This document shows, piece after piece, positions 18,884 through 27,779 of a DNA stretch of 64,000 bases. The notes beneath the pieces were generated by a model. The model was not told the origin of the DNA. It did no database searches and saw only the letters and a program-made list of their open reading frames with translations. How positions within the stretch are numbered: the stretch's first letter is position 1; every line of letters begins with the position of its first letter. The translations under genes were made by a program, and so were the position numbers. This DNA is from Caryophanales bacterium (GTDB lineage: Bacteria > Bacillota > Bacilli > Exiguobacteriales > Exiguobacteriaceae), in the NCBI GenBank assembly GCA_902362975.1, contig CABIYO010000011.1, forward strand, positions 1 through 64,000. The letters are read 5' to 3'.

Positions 18884-19701
18884 GAGCAATCAATGATGCC
18901 CATCCGACGACAATCGCCTTTGCGAGTGGGAAAGGTGGGGTCGGAAAGACAAACGTCTGTGTAAACACGGCCATCGCCCTAGCTGAACTCGGAAAACGGG
19001 TGTTGATTGTCGACTTTGACATCGGTATGGCCAATGTGCACATCTTGATGAATGCCATGAAGTCCAGAACGATGATCGAGACCGTCAAAGCTCGTATTCC
19101 ATTGGCTGCAGCTGTTCAGAAAAATGTATATGGTGTCGATATATTACATGGAGGGAGTGGGCAGGACCAACTCGTCCATCTCTCAGATGATGACATGCAA
19201 TTTCTCATGCGAGAACTCGAAGTATTGACCGAATATGATTATGTCCTGTTCGATATGGGGGCTGGAGCGACGGACACCTCACTCCAATTCATCGCGGGGT
19301 GCGATGAGATGTTCTTGATCTTGACTCCAGAACCTACCTCGCTCATGGACGGTTATGCATATACGAAACTGGTGCACCATCAGTACCCGGACTTGCCGCT
19401 TGGCGTCATCGTCAACCGAGCCCAGTCCGGTGAGGAAGCCCTTCAATGTTTCGAACGGATGGAAGTCGCATGTAAACAGTTTTTAAATAAGACGATTCGA
19501 TTCCTCGGCTTTCTACCAGACGACTCATCTGTCAGAAAGGCAGTCATCGCCCAAGTCCCGTTTTATCAATACAACCGAAAGAGTGATATTAGCTGGCGCC
19601 TTGAACGAATTTTGACAACGCTTACGGGTACGCCTCCAAAACCACGTCACTTGATGGACCGTTTGATGGGGAACTTACGAAAACAGTGGAATCGAGTATA
19701 A
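18862..19701 (+). CDS. flhG: MinD-like ATPase FlhG (YlxH)
   Basis: About 279 residues of a ParA/MinD-family ATPase that stimulates FlhF GTPase and limits flagellum number. The deviant Walker A GKGGVGKTN lies near residue 21, preceded by the N-terminal DQARRLRA segment that activates FlhF. An in-frame GTG at 18853 is possible; ATG 18862 with GAAGGG 9 bases upstream is preferred. In B. subtilis cheB follows here; in this window cheA comes directly after 19 bases. Confidence 0.93.
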   Translation: MDQARRLRAINDAHPTTIAFASGKGGVGKTNVCVNTAIALAELGKRVLIVDFDIGMANVHILMNAMKSRTMIETVKARIPLAAAVQKNVYGVDILHGGSGQDQLVHLSDDDMQFLMRELEVLTEYDYVLFDMGAGATDTSLQFIAGCDEMFLILTPEPTSLMDGYAYTKLVHHQYPDLPLGVIVNRAQSGEEALQCFERMEVACKQFLNKTIRFLGFLPDDSSVRKAVIAQVPFYQYNRKSDISWRLERILTTLTGTPPKPRHLMDRLMGNLRKQWNRV

Positions 19702-19720
19702 CGACAGGGAGGCAAATGAG

Positions 19721-21712
19721 ATGGACGTGAATGAATACTTAGGGTTGTTTTTAGATGAATCCCAAGAACATATCCAATCAATCAACACACAGTTACTTAA
19801 ATTAGAACAATCGGGTGGGGCGGATGTTGTACAGGAGATCTTCCGGTCCGCACACACATTAAAAGGAATGTCTTCGACGATGGGGTACGAGCGCGTTGCC
19901 AATTTGACGCATGAGATGGAGAGCGCGCTCGACCTCGTCCGTGGTGGCAAAAAGGAAAGTAACCAACTCTTATTGGACACGATGTTCATCGCCATGGAAC
20001 AGATGGAAGACATGATTGCGGACATCGAGAGCGGAGGGCAAGGCGCGAACGTGGATGTATCCGAAACGGTTGCCGCATTCCAATCCTTCATCGGGGGGAA
20101 AGAAGTCGCAGTCGAAAAAACATCAGAGACGAGCGCGTTTGAGATTGACTTATATACGAACTCGGTCATCGAGCAAGCCAAACAGACAGGCTTTGAGGCG
20201 TATCAAATCACAGTCAAACTGTCTGACGCGGTCGTCTTGAAAGCGGCCCGGGCGTATATGGTGTTCGATCGCCTTCAAGAACTCGGTGAGGTCGTCAGGA
20301 CACATCCGGAGACAGAAGAAATCGAACAAGAGCAATTTGACTTGTCGTTCGATGTCTTGTTCTTGTCACAAGAGACGAAAGAAGTGATTGAACATGCTAT
20401 CGCTCAAGTATCGGAAGTGGAGCGTGTCGAAGTCAATGCGTTTACGGAAACAGCTGTCAGTGAGCCAGAAGTTGCTGTGACAGCGGAGACGATTGCGCCT
20501 GAACCTGTCGTCCAATCTGCCTCGGACAAGGAAGAAGCGAAAGATACGAAAGAGCAAGCAGCCGCTCAAGCACAAGCAAAAACGATACGCGTCAACTTAG
20601 AACGGATTGATCGTCTGATGAACTTGTTTGAAGAGTTCATCATCGACCGTGGACGCCTTGAGCGCTTGGCGGATGAAGTCGGTCAACCGGAATTAAATGA
20701 AACGGTCGAAAAAATCAAGCGGGGCACGAACGAGTTGCAATCACTCGTCTTGACGCTCCGGATGATGCCGATCGAACAAGTGTTCAACCGCTTCCCACGG
20801 ATGGTGCGTTCGGTTGCGAAAGAAATCCATAAAAAAGTTCAGTTGGACATTTCAGGTGCGGAAACAGAACTCGATCGCACGGTCATCGATGAAATTGGCG
20901 ATCCACTCGTCCACTTGATCCGTAACGCCATCGATCACGGTATCGAACGTCCGGAAGTGCGTCTTCAAGCCGGAAAACCGGAGCAAGGCATGCTTGCACT
21001 CCGTGCGTATCACGGCGGAAACCGTGTCTTCATTGAAATCGAGGATGACGGTGCCGGTATCAACGTCGACAAGGTTCGCTCGAAAGCGTTGGAGCGCGGC
21101 GTAATCACAGATGAAGAAGCGACGTCGATGTCTGAGAACGAATTGGCGATGCTGATCTTTGCTCCGGGCTTCTCGACGGCAGACGTGGTCACTGACTTGT
21201 CAGGACGCGGTGTCGGACTCGATGTCGTCAAAAATAAAATCGAGTCACTCGGTGGTGTCGTTTCTTTAGAAACGGTTGCGGGACAGGGCACGAAGTTCCA
21301 AGTCAGCTTACCGCTCACCCTCTCTATCATCTCTGCGATGCTCGTTCAAGTGGGAGATGAATCGTATGCGATTCCATTGACATCAATCCTTGAAACGACA
21401 TTACTTGATGAAACGGACATTTTGACGGCACACCGTGAACGAGTCTTCGACTTCCGTGGTCAATTGGTCCCACTCGTCTACTTGAAAGAAATGTTTGGCA
21501 TCGAATCCGAGACGAAGACGCAATTCCCGGTCGTCGTCGTTCGAAAAGGCAACAAACTCGTCGGCGTCGTCGTCAACGATTTGATCGGTCAACAAGAAAT
21601 TGTCATGAAACCGCTCGGTACGTATCTTGAAGGGATTCCGGCTATCTCTGGTGCGACCATTCTCGGTGACGGTCGCGTCGCCCTTATCGTAGATAGTAAC
21701 GATCTCTTTTAA
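19721..21712 (+). CDS. cheA: Chemotaxis histidine kinase CheA
   Basis: A 663-residue kinase of the receptor array. Domains in order: Hpt with phosphorylated His45 in FRSAHTLKGM; a P2-like CheY-docking region (about 145-230); an acidic/Ala/Gln linker; dimerisation helices from about 288; an ATPase domain with the N box (HLIRNAIDHGIE), G1 (EDDGAGIN) and G2 (GRGVGLDVV); and a C-terminal CheW-like domain. ATG 19721 follows AGGGAGG. cheW follows with its own strong ribosome-binding site. Confidence 0.97.
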   Translation: MDVNEYLGLFLDESQEHIQSINTQLLKLEQSGGADVVQEIFRSAHTLKGMSSTMGYERVANLTHEMESALDLVRGGKKESNQLLLDTMFIAMEQMEDMIADIESGGQGANVDVSETVAAFQSFIGGKEVAVEKTSETSAFEIDLYTNSVIEQAKQTGFEAYQITVKLSDAVVLKAARAYMVFDRLQELGEVVRTHPETEEIEQEQFDLSFDVLFLSQETKEVIEHAIAQVSEVERVEVNAFTETAVSEPEVAVTAETIAPEPVVQSASDKEEAKDTKEQAAAQAQAKTIRVNLERIDRLMNLFEEFIIDRGRLERLADEVGQPELNETVEKIKRGTNELQSLVLTLRMMPIEQVFNRFPRMVRSVAKEIHKKVQLDISGAETELDRTVIDEIGDPLVHLIRNAIDHGIERPEVRLQAGKPEQGMLALRAYHGGNRVFIEIEDDGAGINVDKVRSKALERGVITDEEATSMSENELAMLIFAPGFSTADVVTDLSGRGVGLDVVKNKIESLGGVVSLETVAGQGTKFQVSLPLTLSIISAMLVQVGDESYAIPLTSILETTLLDETDILTAHRERVFDFRGQLVPLVYLKEMFGIESETKTQFPVVVVRKGNKLVGVVVNDLIGQQEIVMKPLGTYLEGIPAISGATILGDGRVALIVDSNDLF

Positions 21713-21724
21713 GGAGGAATATTG

Positions 21725-22156
21725 ATGGAACAGAAATGGGTAGTCTTTTCACTTGAAGAAAACACGTATGGGATCGACGTACAGTCGGTCCGTTCAATCG
21801 AGCGACTTCAGCCGATCACGCGGGTGCCGAACGCACCGTCACATGTGAAAGGGGTCATCAACCTTCGTGGTGTCGTCACGCCGGTCATCGACCTTCGATT
21901 ACGACTCGGATACGAAGAAATTGAACCGACGGATGAGACACGCATCCTGATCGCCTCGTTGAATCAAGGAGATGCCGGATTTATCGTCGACCGTGCGAAT
22001 GAGGTCGTGGAAAGCGACGAAGTACGAATCGAACCGATTCCGGAATCGAGCCGCGATATGCTCTCGGCACATTTGACAGCGATCGCAAAAGGAGAAGATA
22101 AACTCTTCTCATTACTCGATGCGAACGCGTTGTTCGAGGAACAGTATGCTGAGTGA
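21725..22156 (+). CDS. cheW: Chemotaxis adaptor CheW
   Basis: A 143-residue adaptor linking CheA to chemoreceptors. The single CheW domain contains VNRVPNAPSHVKGVINLRG-like sequence (here ITRVPNAPSHVKGVINLRG) and VIDLRLRLG. ATG 21725 follows AAGGAGGAATATTG; an upstream TTG is in frame but adjacent. The C-terminus overlaps cheC by 11 bases. Confidence 0.96.
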   Translation: MEQKWVVFSLEENTYGIDVQSVRSIERLQPITRVPNAPSHVKGVINLRGVVTPVIDLRLRLGYEEIEPTDETRILIASLNQGDAGFIVDRANEVVESDEVRIEPIPESSRDMLSAHLTAIAKGEDKLFSLLDANALFEEQYAE

Positions 22157-22745
22157 GTTTGAACAAGACCTGTTAAAGGAACTGGGAAATATAGGGTCTG
22201 GACATGCGGCGACTGCTTTGTCCGCCATGCTCTCGAAACCGGTGAACATTACCGTGTCTTCTGCTGAAATGGAACCGATCACTTATTTACCAGAGCGAGT
22301 CGGTGGTCCGGAACGACATGTTGCCTCGGTCTTATTGGAATTAGATGGTGACATTCGTGGAATGATCCTCATTTTGTTCGCCGTTGAAGATGCCGAGCAA
22401 ATGGTTTCGACCTTGATTGGGATGCCGTATTCATTTAATTCTTTTGATGAACTCGGTCAATCGGCTTGGGAAGAGGTCGGGAATATTATGAGCGGTGCTT
22501 ATGCACGGGCGCTAAGTGACTGGTTACAGACACCAATCATGATTCAAGTGCCGGCAACGGCCATCGATATGGCGGGTTCAATCGTTGAATTTGTCGTCAC
22601 GTCCGTCCAACCTGAGGAAGACGCGGCGCTCTATATCGACACGACATTTATGATCGACCAAAAAGTAAGCGCAGGACATGTGTTGTTCCTACCGACACAT
22701 GGGTCGCTCAAACGGATTCAAGAACGGTTGCTTGGCAATGGCTGA
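22146..22745 (+). CDS. cheC: CheY-P phosphatase CheC
   Basis: About 199 residues. CheC has two phosphatase active-site helices, here LLKELGNIGSGHAATAL (near residues 9-25) and SAWEEVGNIMSGAYARAL (near 107-124), both with the E-x2-N core. It removes phosphate from CheY-P and binds CheD. The frame is open from 22119 but ATG 22146 matches the family N-terminus. It overlaps cheW and cheD, as expected for partners. Confidence 0.95.
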   Translation: MLSEFEQDLLKELGNIGSGHAATALSAMLSKPVNITVSSAEMEPITYLPERVGGPERHVASVLLELDGDIRGMILILFAVEDAEQMVSTLIGMPYSFNSFDELGQSAWEEVGNIMSGAYARALSDWLQTPIMIQVPATAIDMAGSIVEFVVTSVQPEEDAALYIDTTFMIDQKVSAGHVLFLPTHGSLKRIQERLLGNG

Positions 22746-23223
22746 TGTATTAAAAATTGGCATTGCCGAATGGAAGCAGACGACCGCACCAAATCGGCTA
22801 CGTACAGCCGGGCTCGGGTCATGTGTGGGTGTCATTTTGTATGACACCCGTCTCCAATTGGCGGCGATGGCACATGTCATGTTGCCGGACTCGACGATTG
22901 CTCGTAAGAACCAGACGATTGAAGTAGGAAAATACGCAGATACAGCCATCGATGCACTCGTCCATTCATTGAAGCGAGAAGGGGCGACGCGACTGCAAGC
23001 GAAGATGGCAGGCGGCGCTCAGATGTTTCAGTTTAAATATGAGAACGAAGCGATGCGAATCGGTGAGCGAAACGCCGAGGCGATCCGTCAAGCATTAAAA
23101 GTCCATCGTATACCGCTCGTGGCAGAAGATTGCGGCGGACATAACGGGCGGACGATCGAATTTGATGTCGCAACATCCGTCTTGTCGATTCGGACGGTGA
23201 GCGTGGGTACGAAAGAACTATAA
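22738..23223 (+). CDS. cheD: Chemoreceptor glutamine deamidase CheD
   Basis: About 161 residues. The catalytic Thr/Cys/His triad is recognisable: T23 and C29 in TAGLGSCVGVILYD and H46 in AMAHVMLPDS. CheD deamidates receptor glutamines and stimulates CheC. ATG 22738 overlaps the end of cheC by 8 bases; the longer open frame from 22678 would extend it with cheC-antiframe sequence and is rejected. With cheB absent here, CheD/CheC are the only adaptation enzymes encoded in the operon. Confidence 0.95.
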   Translation: MADVLKIGIAEWKQTTAPNRLRTAGLGSCVGVILYDTRLQLAAMAHVMLPDSTIARKNQTIEVGKYADTAIDALVHSLKREGATRLQAKMAGGAQMFQFKYENEAMRIGERNAEAIRQALKVHRIPLVAEDCGGHNGRTIEFDVATSVLSIRTVSVGTKEL

Positions 23224-23235
23224 GGGGGGATCGAC

Positions 23236-24006
23236 ATGACGACTCATCTTACACAGTTGTGGGATCGCTGGAATATGGACCGTGATATGGATACAGCAAA
23301 CGAATTACTAGCACATTACGAGTTTCTCATCCACTACCACGTACAACGGATGATTGTGACGCTTCCAAAAAGCGTCGAACGCGACGAATTGAAAAGTTTG
23401 GGTTACATGGGATTGTACGATGCCCTTATGAAATATGATCCAGAGCACAACAATAAATTTGATACGTATGCTGCGTTTCGGATACGAGGCGCCATAATCG
23501 ACGGCTTACGAAAAGTGGACTGGTTACCGCGGTCGGTTCGAGAAAAAGTAAAAAAAATCGATCACGTGGCAGAACAGCTTGAACAGTCGTTACATCGAGC
23601 TCCGACGAAGAACGAATTAGCTTCGGCATGCGACCTACCGATCTCAGAAATCGAACGAACGATGGCGGAAGGTTACTTTGCTAATATGTTGTCGATTGAT
23701 GAGGCCGTAACGTTGCAAGAAGAAGGAAAAGTCATGTCTGTCACGTATTTCGACCCAGATTCTGAAAAGCCAGAAGATACGTTATTACAACGCGAATTGA
23801 TTGACGTACTGGCTGCAGAGGTTGATCATTTATCTGAAAAAGAGCGACTCGTCGTCTCTTTGTTTTACTTTGACGAACTGACGTTGACAGAGATTGGGGA
23901 AGTGCTCGAACTGTCCACATCGCGGATATCGCAAATTCATTCCAAAGCGTTGAAGACGTTAAAGCATGCGCTCGGTCGGTCCTATTTAGAAGAAAAGACA
24001 TCGTAA
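23236..24006 (+). CDS. sigD: Flagellar sigma factor SigD (FliA/sigma-28)
   Basis: A 256-residue sigma factor of the sigma-28 group directing late flagellar and motility genes. Region 2 (KSLGYMGLYDALMKYDPEHN, then AAFRIRGAIIDGLRKVDWLPRS split over about 54-97), region 3 and region 4 (LSEKERLVVSLFYFDELTLTEI) are clear. GGGGGG precedes ATG 23236. Position near the 3' end of the long operon is known in B. subtilis to tie SigD level to transcript completion. Confidence 0.96.
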   Translation: MTTHLTQLWDRWNMDRDMDTANELLAHYEFLIHYHVQRMIVTLPKSVERDELKSLGYMGLYDALMKYDPEHNNKFDTYAAFRIRGAIIDGLRKVDWLPRSVREKVKKIDHVAEQLEQSLHRAPTKNELASACDLPISEIERTMAEGYFANMLSIDEAVTLQEEGKVMSVTYFDPDSEKPEDTLLQRELIDVLAAEVDHLSEKERLVVSLFYFDELTLTEIGEVLELSTSRISQIHSKALKTLKHALGRSYLEEKTS

Positions 24007-24018
24007 GGAGATGAACAA

Positions 24019-24411
24019 GTGTATATTGTATATGTGATTACAGCTTGTTTGGTTGCTTACGGTTTTTTATTCGGCTACCGACAAGTTCAAGCGTTGCAGG
24101 AACGAGTCGATCGACTCGAACGAGAGAAGCAAGAGACTGAGACGTTGCTTCTTTCGTTCATGGAGTCGATGAACGACCTCGTCGTCCGGGAACCCGCTGA
24201 ACGTTCGAACGTGATGCAACAAGAGGAGGCTCCATCGCCCCCTGTCAATGCGTCTGTCCAAACGGTCGCAGAGACTACAGAAGAGGAGACACCGTCTGCG
24301 TCAATCGACGTGGACGATGTCTTGATGCGACATTCCGTCCGGGACGCCGCCCGTATCCTAGGAAAAGGGGAGGGCGAGCTCGCGCTGTATGCGAAACTTC
24401 GTAAAAAGTGA
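24019..24411 (+). CDS. swrB: SwrB-like membrane protein (DUF6115 type)
   Basis: A 130-residue protein with an N-terminal membrane helix (VYVITACLVAYGFLFGY), a coiled coil (about 20-50), an acidic Pro/Thr/Glu linker and a short conserved C-terminal helix (VRDAARILGKGEGELALYAKL). This is the layout of B. subtilis SwrB, which lies at the end of the fla/che operon and activates the export apparatus. Sequence conservation is restricted to the C-terminus. GTG 24019 follows AAGGAGATG. Confidence 0.8.
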   Translation: MYIVYVITACLVAYGFLFGYRQVQALQERVDRLEREKQETETLLLSFMESMNDLVVREPAERSNVMQQEEAPSPPVNASVQTVAETTEEETPSASIDVDDVLMRHSVRDAARILGKGEGELALYAKLRKK

Positions 24412-24414
24412 GAG

Positions 24415-24443
24415 TTGCTGGATTTCGTGACATATGCTATAGT
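24415..24443 (+). promoter_or_regulatory. SigA-type promoter of rpsB
   Basis: TTGCTG at 24415-24420, a 17-base spacer and TATAGT at 24438-24443, with the extended -10 TG at 24435-24436. It starts immediately after the swrB stop codon, so the predicted rpsB transcript begins about 110 bases before the rpsB start. Confidence 0.8.
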
Positions 24444-24449
24444 AATTCT

Positions 24450-24545
24450 CGGTGTTAAACACATCACACACGTCTCGGGATGATATTCCTCGGTGCCGAA
24501 AGGTCGGAATACAACAATGAACGAGGCGGAGGACTTTTTTAAACC
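24450..24545 (+). promoter_or_regulatory. Possible structured leader of rpsB
   Basis: The 5' untranslated region can pair CCTCG (about 24489) with CGAGG (about 24522) around a small CCGA-AAGG-TCGG hairpin. GGAGGAC followed by six Ts comes next. Ribosomal protein leaders with such folds often bind their own product, but I do not recognise a known Firmicute S2 leader; a regulatory role is inference. Confidence 0.3.
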
Positions 24546-24563
24546 ACAAGGAGGAAATTTATC

Positions 24564-25304
24564 ATGGCAGTAATTTCAATGAAGCAATTGCTTGAAGCTG
24601 GTGTACACTTCGGTCACCAAACACGCCGTTGGAACCCAAAAATGGCGAAATACATCTTCACAGAGCGTAACGGAATCTACATCATCGACCTTCAAAAGAC
24701 GGTCAAAAAAGTAGACGAAGCTTACAACTTTGTTCGTGAACTCGCGGCAGAAGGCGGAAACGTCCTCTTCGTTGGTACGAAAAAACAAGCTCAAGATACA
24801 ATCAAAGAGGAAGCAATCCGTTCTGGAATGTTCTTCATTAACGAGCGTTGGTTGGGTGGAACACTCACTAACTTCTCAACAATCAAAAAGCGTATTAACC
24901 GCTTGAAGCAACTTGAAAAAATGGAAGAAGACGGCACGTTCGAAGTACTTCCTAAGAAAGAAGTCATCATCTTGAAGAAAGAAATGACTCGTCTTGAGAA
25001 GTTCCTCGGCGGAATCAAGGACATGCCTGGTGTGCCTGACGCCCTCTTCATCGTTGACCCACGTAAAGAGCGTATCGCAATCGCGGAAGCTCACAAATTG
25101 AACATCCCAATCGTTGCGATTGTCGACACAAACTGTGACCCAGACGAAATCGACTACGTAATCCCAGCGAACGACGATGCAATTCGTGCAGTTAAATTGC
25201 TCACTTCGAAGATGGCTGATGCAATCATCGAAGCGAAGCAAGGTGAAGAAGAAGTTGCTGAAGAAGCTGTAGCGACAGAAGCTGAAGCTACAGAAGCTGA
25301 GTAA
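24564..25304 (+). CDS. rpsB: 30S ribosomal protein S2
   Basis: A 246-residue S2 protein starting [20 protein letters not shown], with the conserved [15 protein letters not shown] block and [12 protein letters not shown]. The C-terminus is an acidic Glu/Ala/Thr tail (about 228-246) with a short repeat of EAEAT type. AAGGAGG precedes ATG 24564. Codon use is strongly biased as in highly expressed genes. Confidence 0.98.
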   Translation: MAVISMKQLLEAGVHFGHQTRRWNPKMAKYIFTERNGIYIIDLQKTVKKVDEAYNFVRELAAEGGNVLFVGTKKQAQDTIKEEAIRSGMFFINERWLGGTLTNFSTIKKRINRLKQLEKMEEDGTFEVLPKKEVIILKKEMTRLEKFLGGIKDMPGVPDALFIVDPRKERIAIAEAHKLNIPIVAIVDTNCDPDEIDYVIPANDDAIRAVKLLTSKMADAIIEAKQGEEEVAEEAVATEAEATEAE

Positions 25305-25317
25305 TCAGTGAGACAAT

Positions 25318-25352
25318 AGGTGATAAAGGGAAAGCCTTTTATCACCTTTTTT
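25318..25352 (+). terminator. Intrinsic terminator after rpsB
   Basis: Stem AGGTGATAAAGG / CCTTTTATCACCT with one G-T pair around GAAAG, running into a T-rich tract to 25352. Strong enough to terminate or attenuate between rpsB and tsf. Confidence 0.85.
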
Positions 25353-25365
25353 AGGACATGTAATC

Positions 25366-25384
25366 AAAAAGCCTTGTGCTTTTT
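25366..25384 (+). terminator. Small hairpin before tsf
   Basis: Perfect 7-bp stem AAAAAGC-CTTGT-GCTTTTT about 35 bases before tsf. Its 3' arm is itself T-rich, so it could be a second weak terminator or an mRNA end-protecting element. No clear tsf promoter is seen between the two hairpins. Confidence 0.4.
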
Positions 25385-25420
25385 CTTAAAATTCGTTAGT
25401 TTTACAAGGAGGAATTTCCG

Positions 25421-26302
25421 ATGGCAGTTACAGCAGCAATGGTAAAAGAACTTCGTGAAAAAACAGGAGCAGGAATGCTCGATTGCAAAAAAGCACTCGT
25501 TGAAACAGACGGTGACATGCAAGCAGCAATCGACTTCCTTCGCGAAAAAGGAATCGCTAAAGCAGCAGCAAAAGGTGATCGTATCGCCGCTGAAGGTTTG
25601 ACAGCAATAGCAGTTGAAGGCAACAAAGCTGTGCTCGTCGAAATCAACTCAGAAACAGACTTCGTTGCAAAGAACGAAAAGTTCCAAACACTCGTGAACA
25701 ACGTAGCAAAAGCGGTGCTCGCATCAGGCGCAACAACTGCAGAAGCGGCACTCGCGGCTGAGTATGAAGCAGGTAAAACACTTGAAACGTACATCCAAGA
25801 AGAAGCTTCTACAATCGGAGAGAAAATCTCACTCCGTCGTGTAGCTGTTCTTGAAAAAGCTGACGATGCAGTATTCGGTACGTACCTCCACATGGGTGGT
25901 CGCATCGGGTCAGTCGTTGTAATCGACGGCACATCTGACGAGACAGTTGCTAAAGACGTTGCAATGCACGTTGCTGCAGCTAGCCCACTTTACGCGACAC
26001 GCGATGAAGTATCAGCTGAAGAAATCGACCGCGAGAAGAAAGTCTTGACTGAGCAAGCACTCAACGAAGGCAAGCCTGCTAACATCGTTGAGAAGATGAT
26101 TGCTGGTCGTATGAACAAGTATTTCGAGGAAATCTGCCTCGTTGACCAAACGTTCGTAAAAGACAGCGACTTCAAAGTTGGTAAGTACGTAGAATCAAAA
26201 GGCGGAAAAATCAACTCGTTCGTACGCTTCGAAGTAGGAGAAGGTATGGAGAAACGTGAAGAGAACTTTGCTGAAGAAGTTATGAACCAACTTAAAAAAT
26301 AA
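25421..26302 (+). CDS. tsf: Translation elongation factor Ts
   Basis: A 293-residue guanine nucleotide exchange factor for EF-Tu. The N-terminal UBA-like domain with [19 protein letters not shown] is followed by the conserved [13 protein letters not shown] motif. Length is normal for Bacillales. ATG 25421 follows AAGGAGG. It is downstream of rpsB, the universal order, but with hairpins in between. Confidence 0.98.
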   Translation: MAVTAAMVKELREKTGAGMLDCKKALVETDGDMQAAIDFLREKGIAKAAAKGDRIAAEGLTAIAVEGNKAVLVEINSETDFVAKNEKFQTLVNNVAKAVLASGATTAEAALAAEYEAGKTLETYIQEEASTIGEKISLRRVAVLEKADDAVFGTYLHMGGRIGSVVVIDGTSDETVAKDVAMHVAAASPLYATRDEVSAEEIDREKKVLTEQALNEGKPANIVEKMIAGRMNKYFEEICLVDQTFVKDSDFKVGKYVESKGGKINSFVRFEVGEGMEKREENFAEEVMNQLKK

Positions 26303-26334
26303 TCTGTGTCACAATCTGTGATACTACTAAAATT

Positions 26335-26391
26335 GGGAACACGTCTGTATAACCTTGAGTTAGTTCGTTAAGGGAGCGTGTTCCCTTTTTT
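26335..26391 (+). terminator. Terminator between tsf and pyrH
   Basis: GGGAACACG at 26335-26343 pairs with CGTGTTCCC at 26377-26385, followed by six Ts. The 33-base interior holds an inner CCTT/AAGG pairing. The stem is strong, although the loop is longer than usual. Confidence 0.75.
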
Positions 26392-26412
26392 CAAGCAAGA
26401 GGAGGCAAAGTT

Positions 26413-27138
26413 ATGGAACCGAAATATAAACGAATTGTGTTAAAATTGAGTGGAGAAGCGCTCGCTGGAGATCAAGGTTACGGGATCGACCCTAACATTG
26501 TAAACTCAATCTCAAGTCAAATTAAAGAATTGATCGAGATGGGTGTAGAAGTCGCCGTTGTTGTAGGTGCCGGAAACATTTGGCGTGGAAAGACGGGTAG
26601 TGAACTCGGGATGGATCGGGCAAACGCAGATTACATGGGTATGCTCGCAACTGTATTGAACTCACTTGCTCTTCAAGATAGCCTTGAAACGTACGGTGTC
26701 CAAACGCGCGTCCAAACATCAATTGAAATGCGACAAGTTGCTGAACCATACATTCGTCGTCGCGCAATGCGTCATCTTGAAAAAGGACGCGTCGTCATCT
26801 TTGCGGCCGGCACAGGTAACCCATATTTCTCAACGGACACGACAGCTGCCCTCCGTGCGGCTGAAATTGAAGCTGATGTCATTTTAATGGGTAAAAACAA
26901 TGTGGACGGCGTCTATTCAGCCGATCCGAAATTGGATGCGACGGCAGTGAAGTACCATACGCTGTCTTACCTTGACGTCTTAAAGGATGGACTTCAAGTC
27001 ATGGACTCGACAGCAACGTCACTTTGTATGGACAACCACATTCCATTGATTGTATTCTCATTGCTTGAAGAAGGAAATATTAAACGTGTCGTTCTCGGGG
27101 AACATATCGGGACGGTAGTAGGAGGAGTCAATTCATGA
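26413..27138 (+). CDS. pyrH: UMP kinase
   Basis: A 241-residue hexameric amino-acid-kinase-fold enzyme, UMP + ATP to UDP, essential for pyrimidine nucleotide supply. The N-terminal [10 protein letters not shown] loop, GAGNIWRG and the [14 protein letters not shown] region fit bacterial PyrH. GAGGAGG precedes ATG 26413. The stop overlaps the frr start (ATGA). Confidence 0.97.
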   Translation: MEPKYKRIVLKLSGEALAGDQGYGIDPNIVNSISSQIKELIEMGVEVAVVVGAGNIWRGKTGSELGMDRANADYMGMLATVLNSLALQDSLETYGVQTRVQTSIEMRQVAEPYIRRRAMRHLEKGRVVIFAAGTGNPYFSTDTTAALRAAEIEADVILMGKNNVDGVYSADPKLDATAVKYHTLSYLDVLKDGLQVMDSTATSLCMDNHIPLIVFSLLEEGNIKRVVLGEHIGTVVGGVNS

Positions 27139-27695
27139 GTGTCGAAGAAGTATTGAAAACAGCTGAAGAAAAAATGGAAAAAGCGCATTCTTCACTTAAA
27201 CGTGATTTTGGAACGCTTCGCACTGGCCGTGCCAGCGCATCGATTTTGGATCCTGTCCAAGTTGATTATTATGGTGTCCCAACACCACTCAATCAAGTGG
27301 CAAACATCAATACACCAGAAGCGCGCCTGCTTTTGATTCAACCATGGGATAAGTCAATGGTTTCTGAAGTAGAGAAGGCGATTCAAAAGGCAGACCTTGG
27401 CTTGTCTCCATCATCTGACGGTACGGTCATCCGTTTGGCGATTCCTGCATTGACAGAAGAACGTCGTAAAGAATTAGTTAAAGTCACGAAAAAATATGCA
27501 GAAGAAGCAAAGGTCGCTGTCCGTAACGTACGTCGTGATGCAAACGAAAACTTGAAGAAACTCGAGAAAGATGGCGAGTTAACAGAAGATGATCTCCGTG
27601 GATATGTAGATGACGTTCAAGCGTTGACGGATTCGTATATCAAGAAGATTGATGAATCTGCAGCAATTAAAGAAAAAGAAATCATGGAAGTGTAA
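27135..27695 (+). CDS. frr: Ribosome recycling factor
   Basis: A 186-residue tRNA-mimic that splits post-termination ribosomes with EF-G. The conserved core [17 protein letters not shown] and the C-terminal helix [19 protein letters not shown] are present. It is translationally coupled to pyrH by a 4-base overlap, with AGGAGG inside the pyrH end. Confidence 0.97.
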   Translation: MSVEEVLKTAEEKMEKAHSSLKRDFGTLRTGRASASILDPVQVDYYGVPTPLNQVANINTPEARLLLIQPWDKSMVSEVEKAIQKADLGLSPSSDGTVIRLAIPALTEERRKELVKVTKKYAEEAKVAVRNVRRDANENLKKLEKDGELTEDDLRGYVDDVQALTDSYIKKIDESAAIKEKEIMEV

Positions 27696-27727
27696 TCACG
27701 GAAGTGGTATACCAAAAAGCTGTGTGG

Positions 27728-27756
27728 GGACCCTTTTTCTGAGAGGGTCCTTCTTT
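27728..27756 (+). terminator. Terminator after frr
   Basis: GGACCCT at 27728-27734 and AGGGTCC at 27744-27750 form a 7-bp stem followed by TTCTTT. It separates the translation genes from uppS. Confidence 0.8.
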
Positions 27757-27779
27757 CATACAATCAGGAGGATAACAGA

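Noticed and set aside
26306..26323. CRP-like inverted repeat GTGTCACA-ATC-TGTGATAC after tsf
   Set aside because: It is in the 3' untranslated part of tsf just before a terminator, CRP-type sites are not expected in Firmicutes, and a small hairpin explains it.
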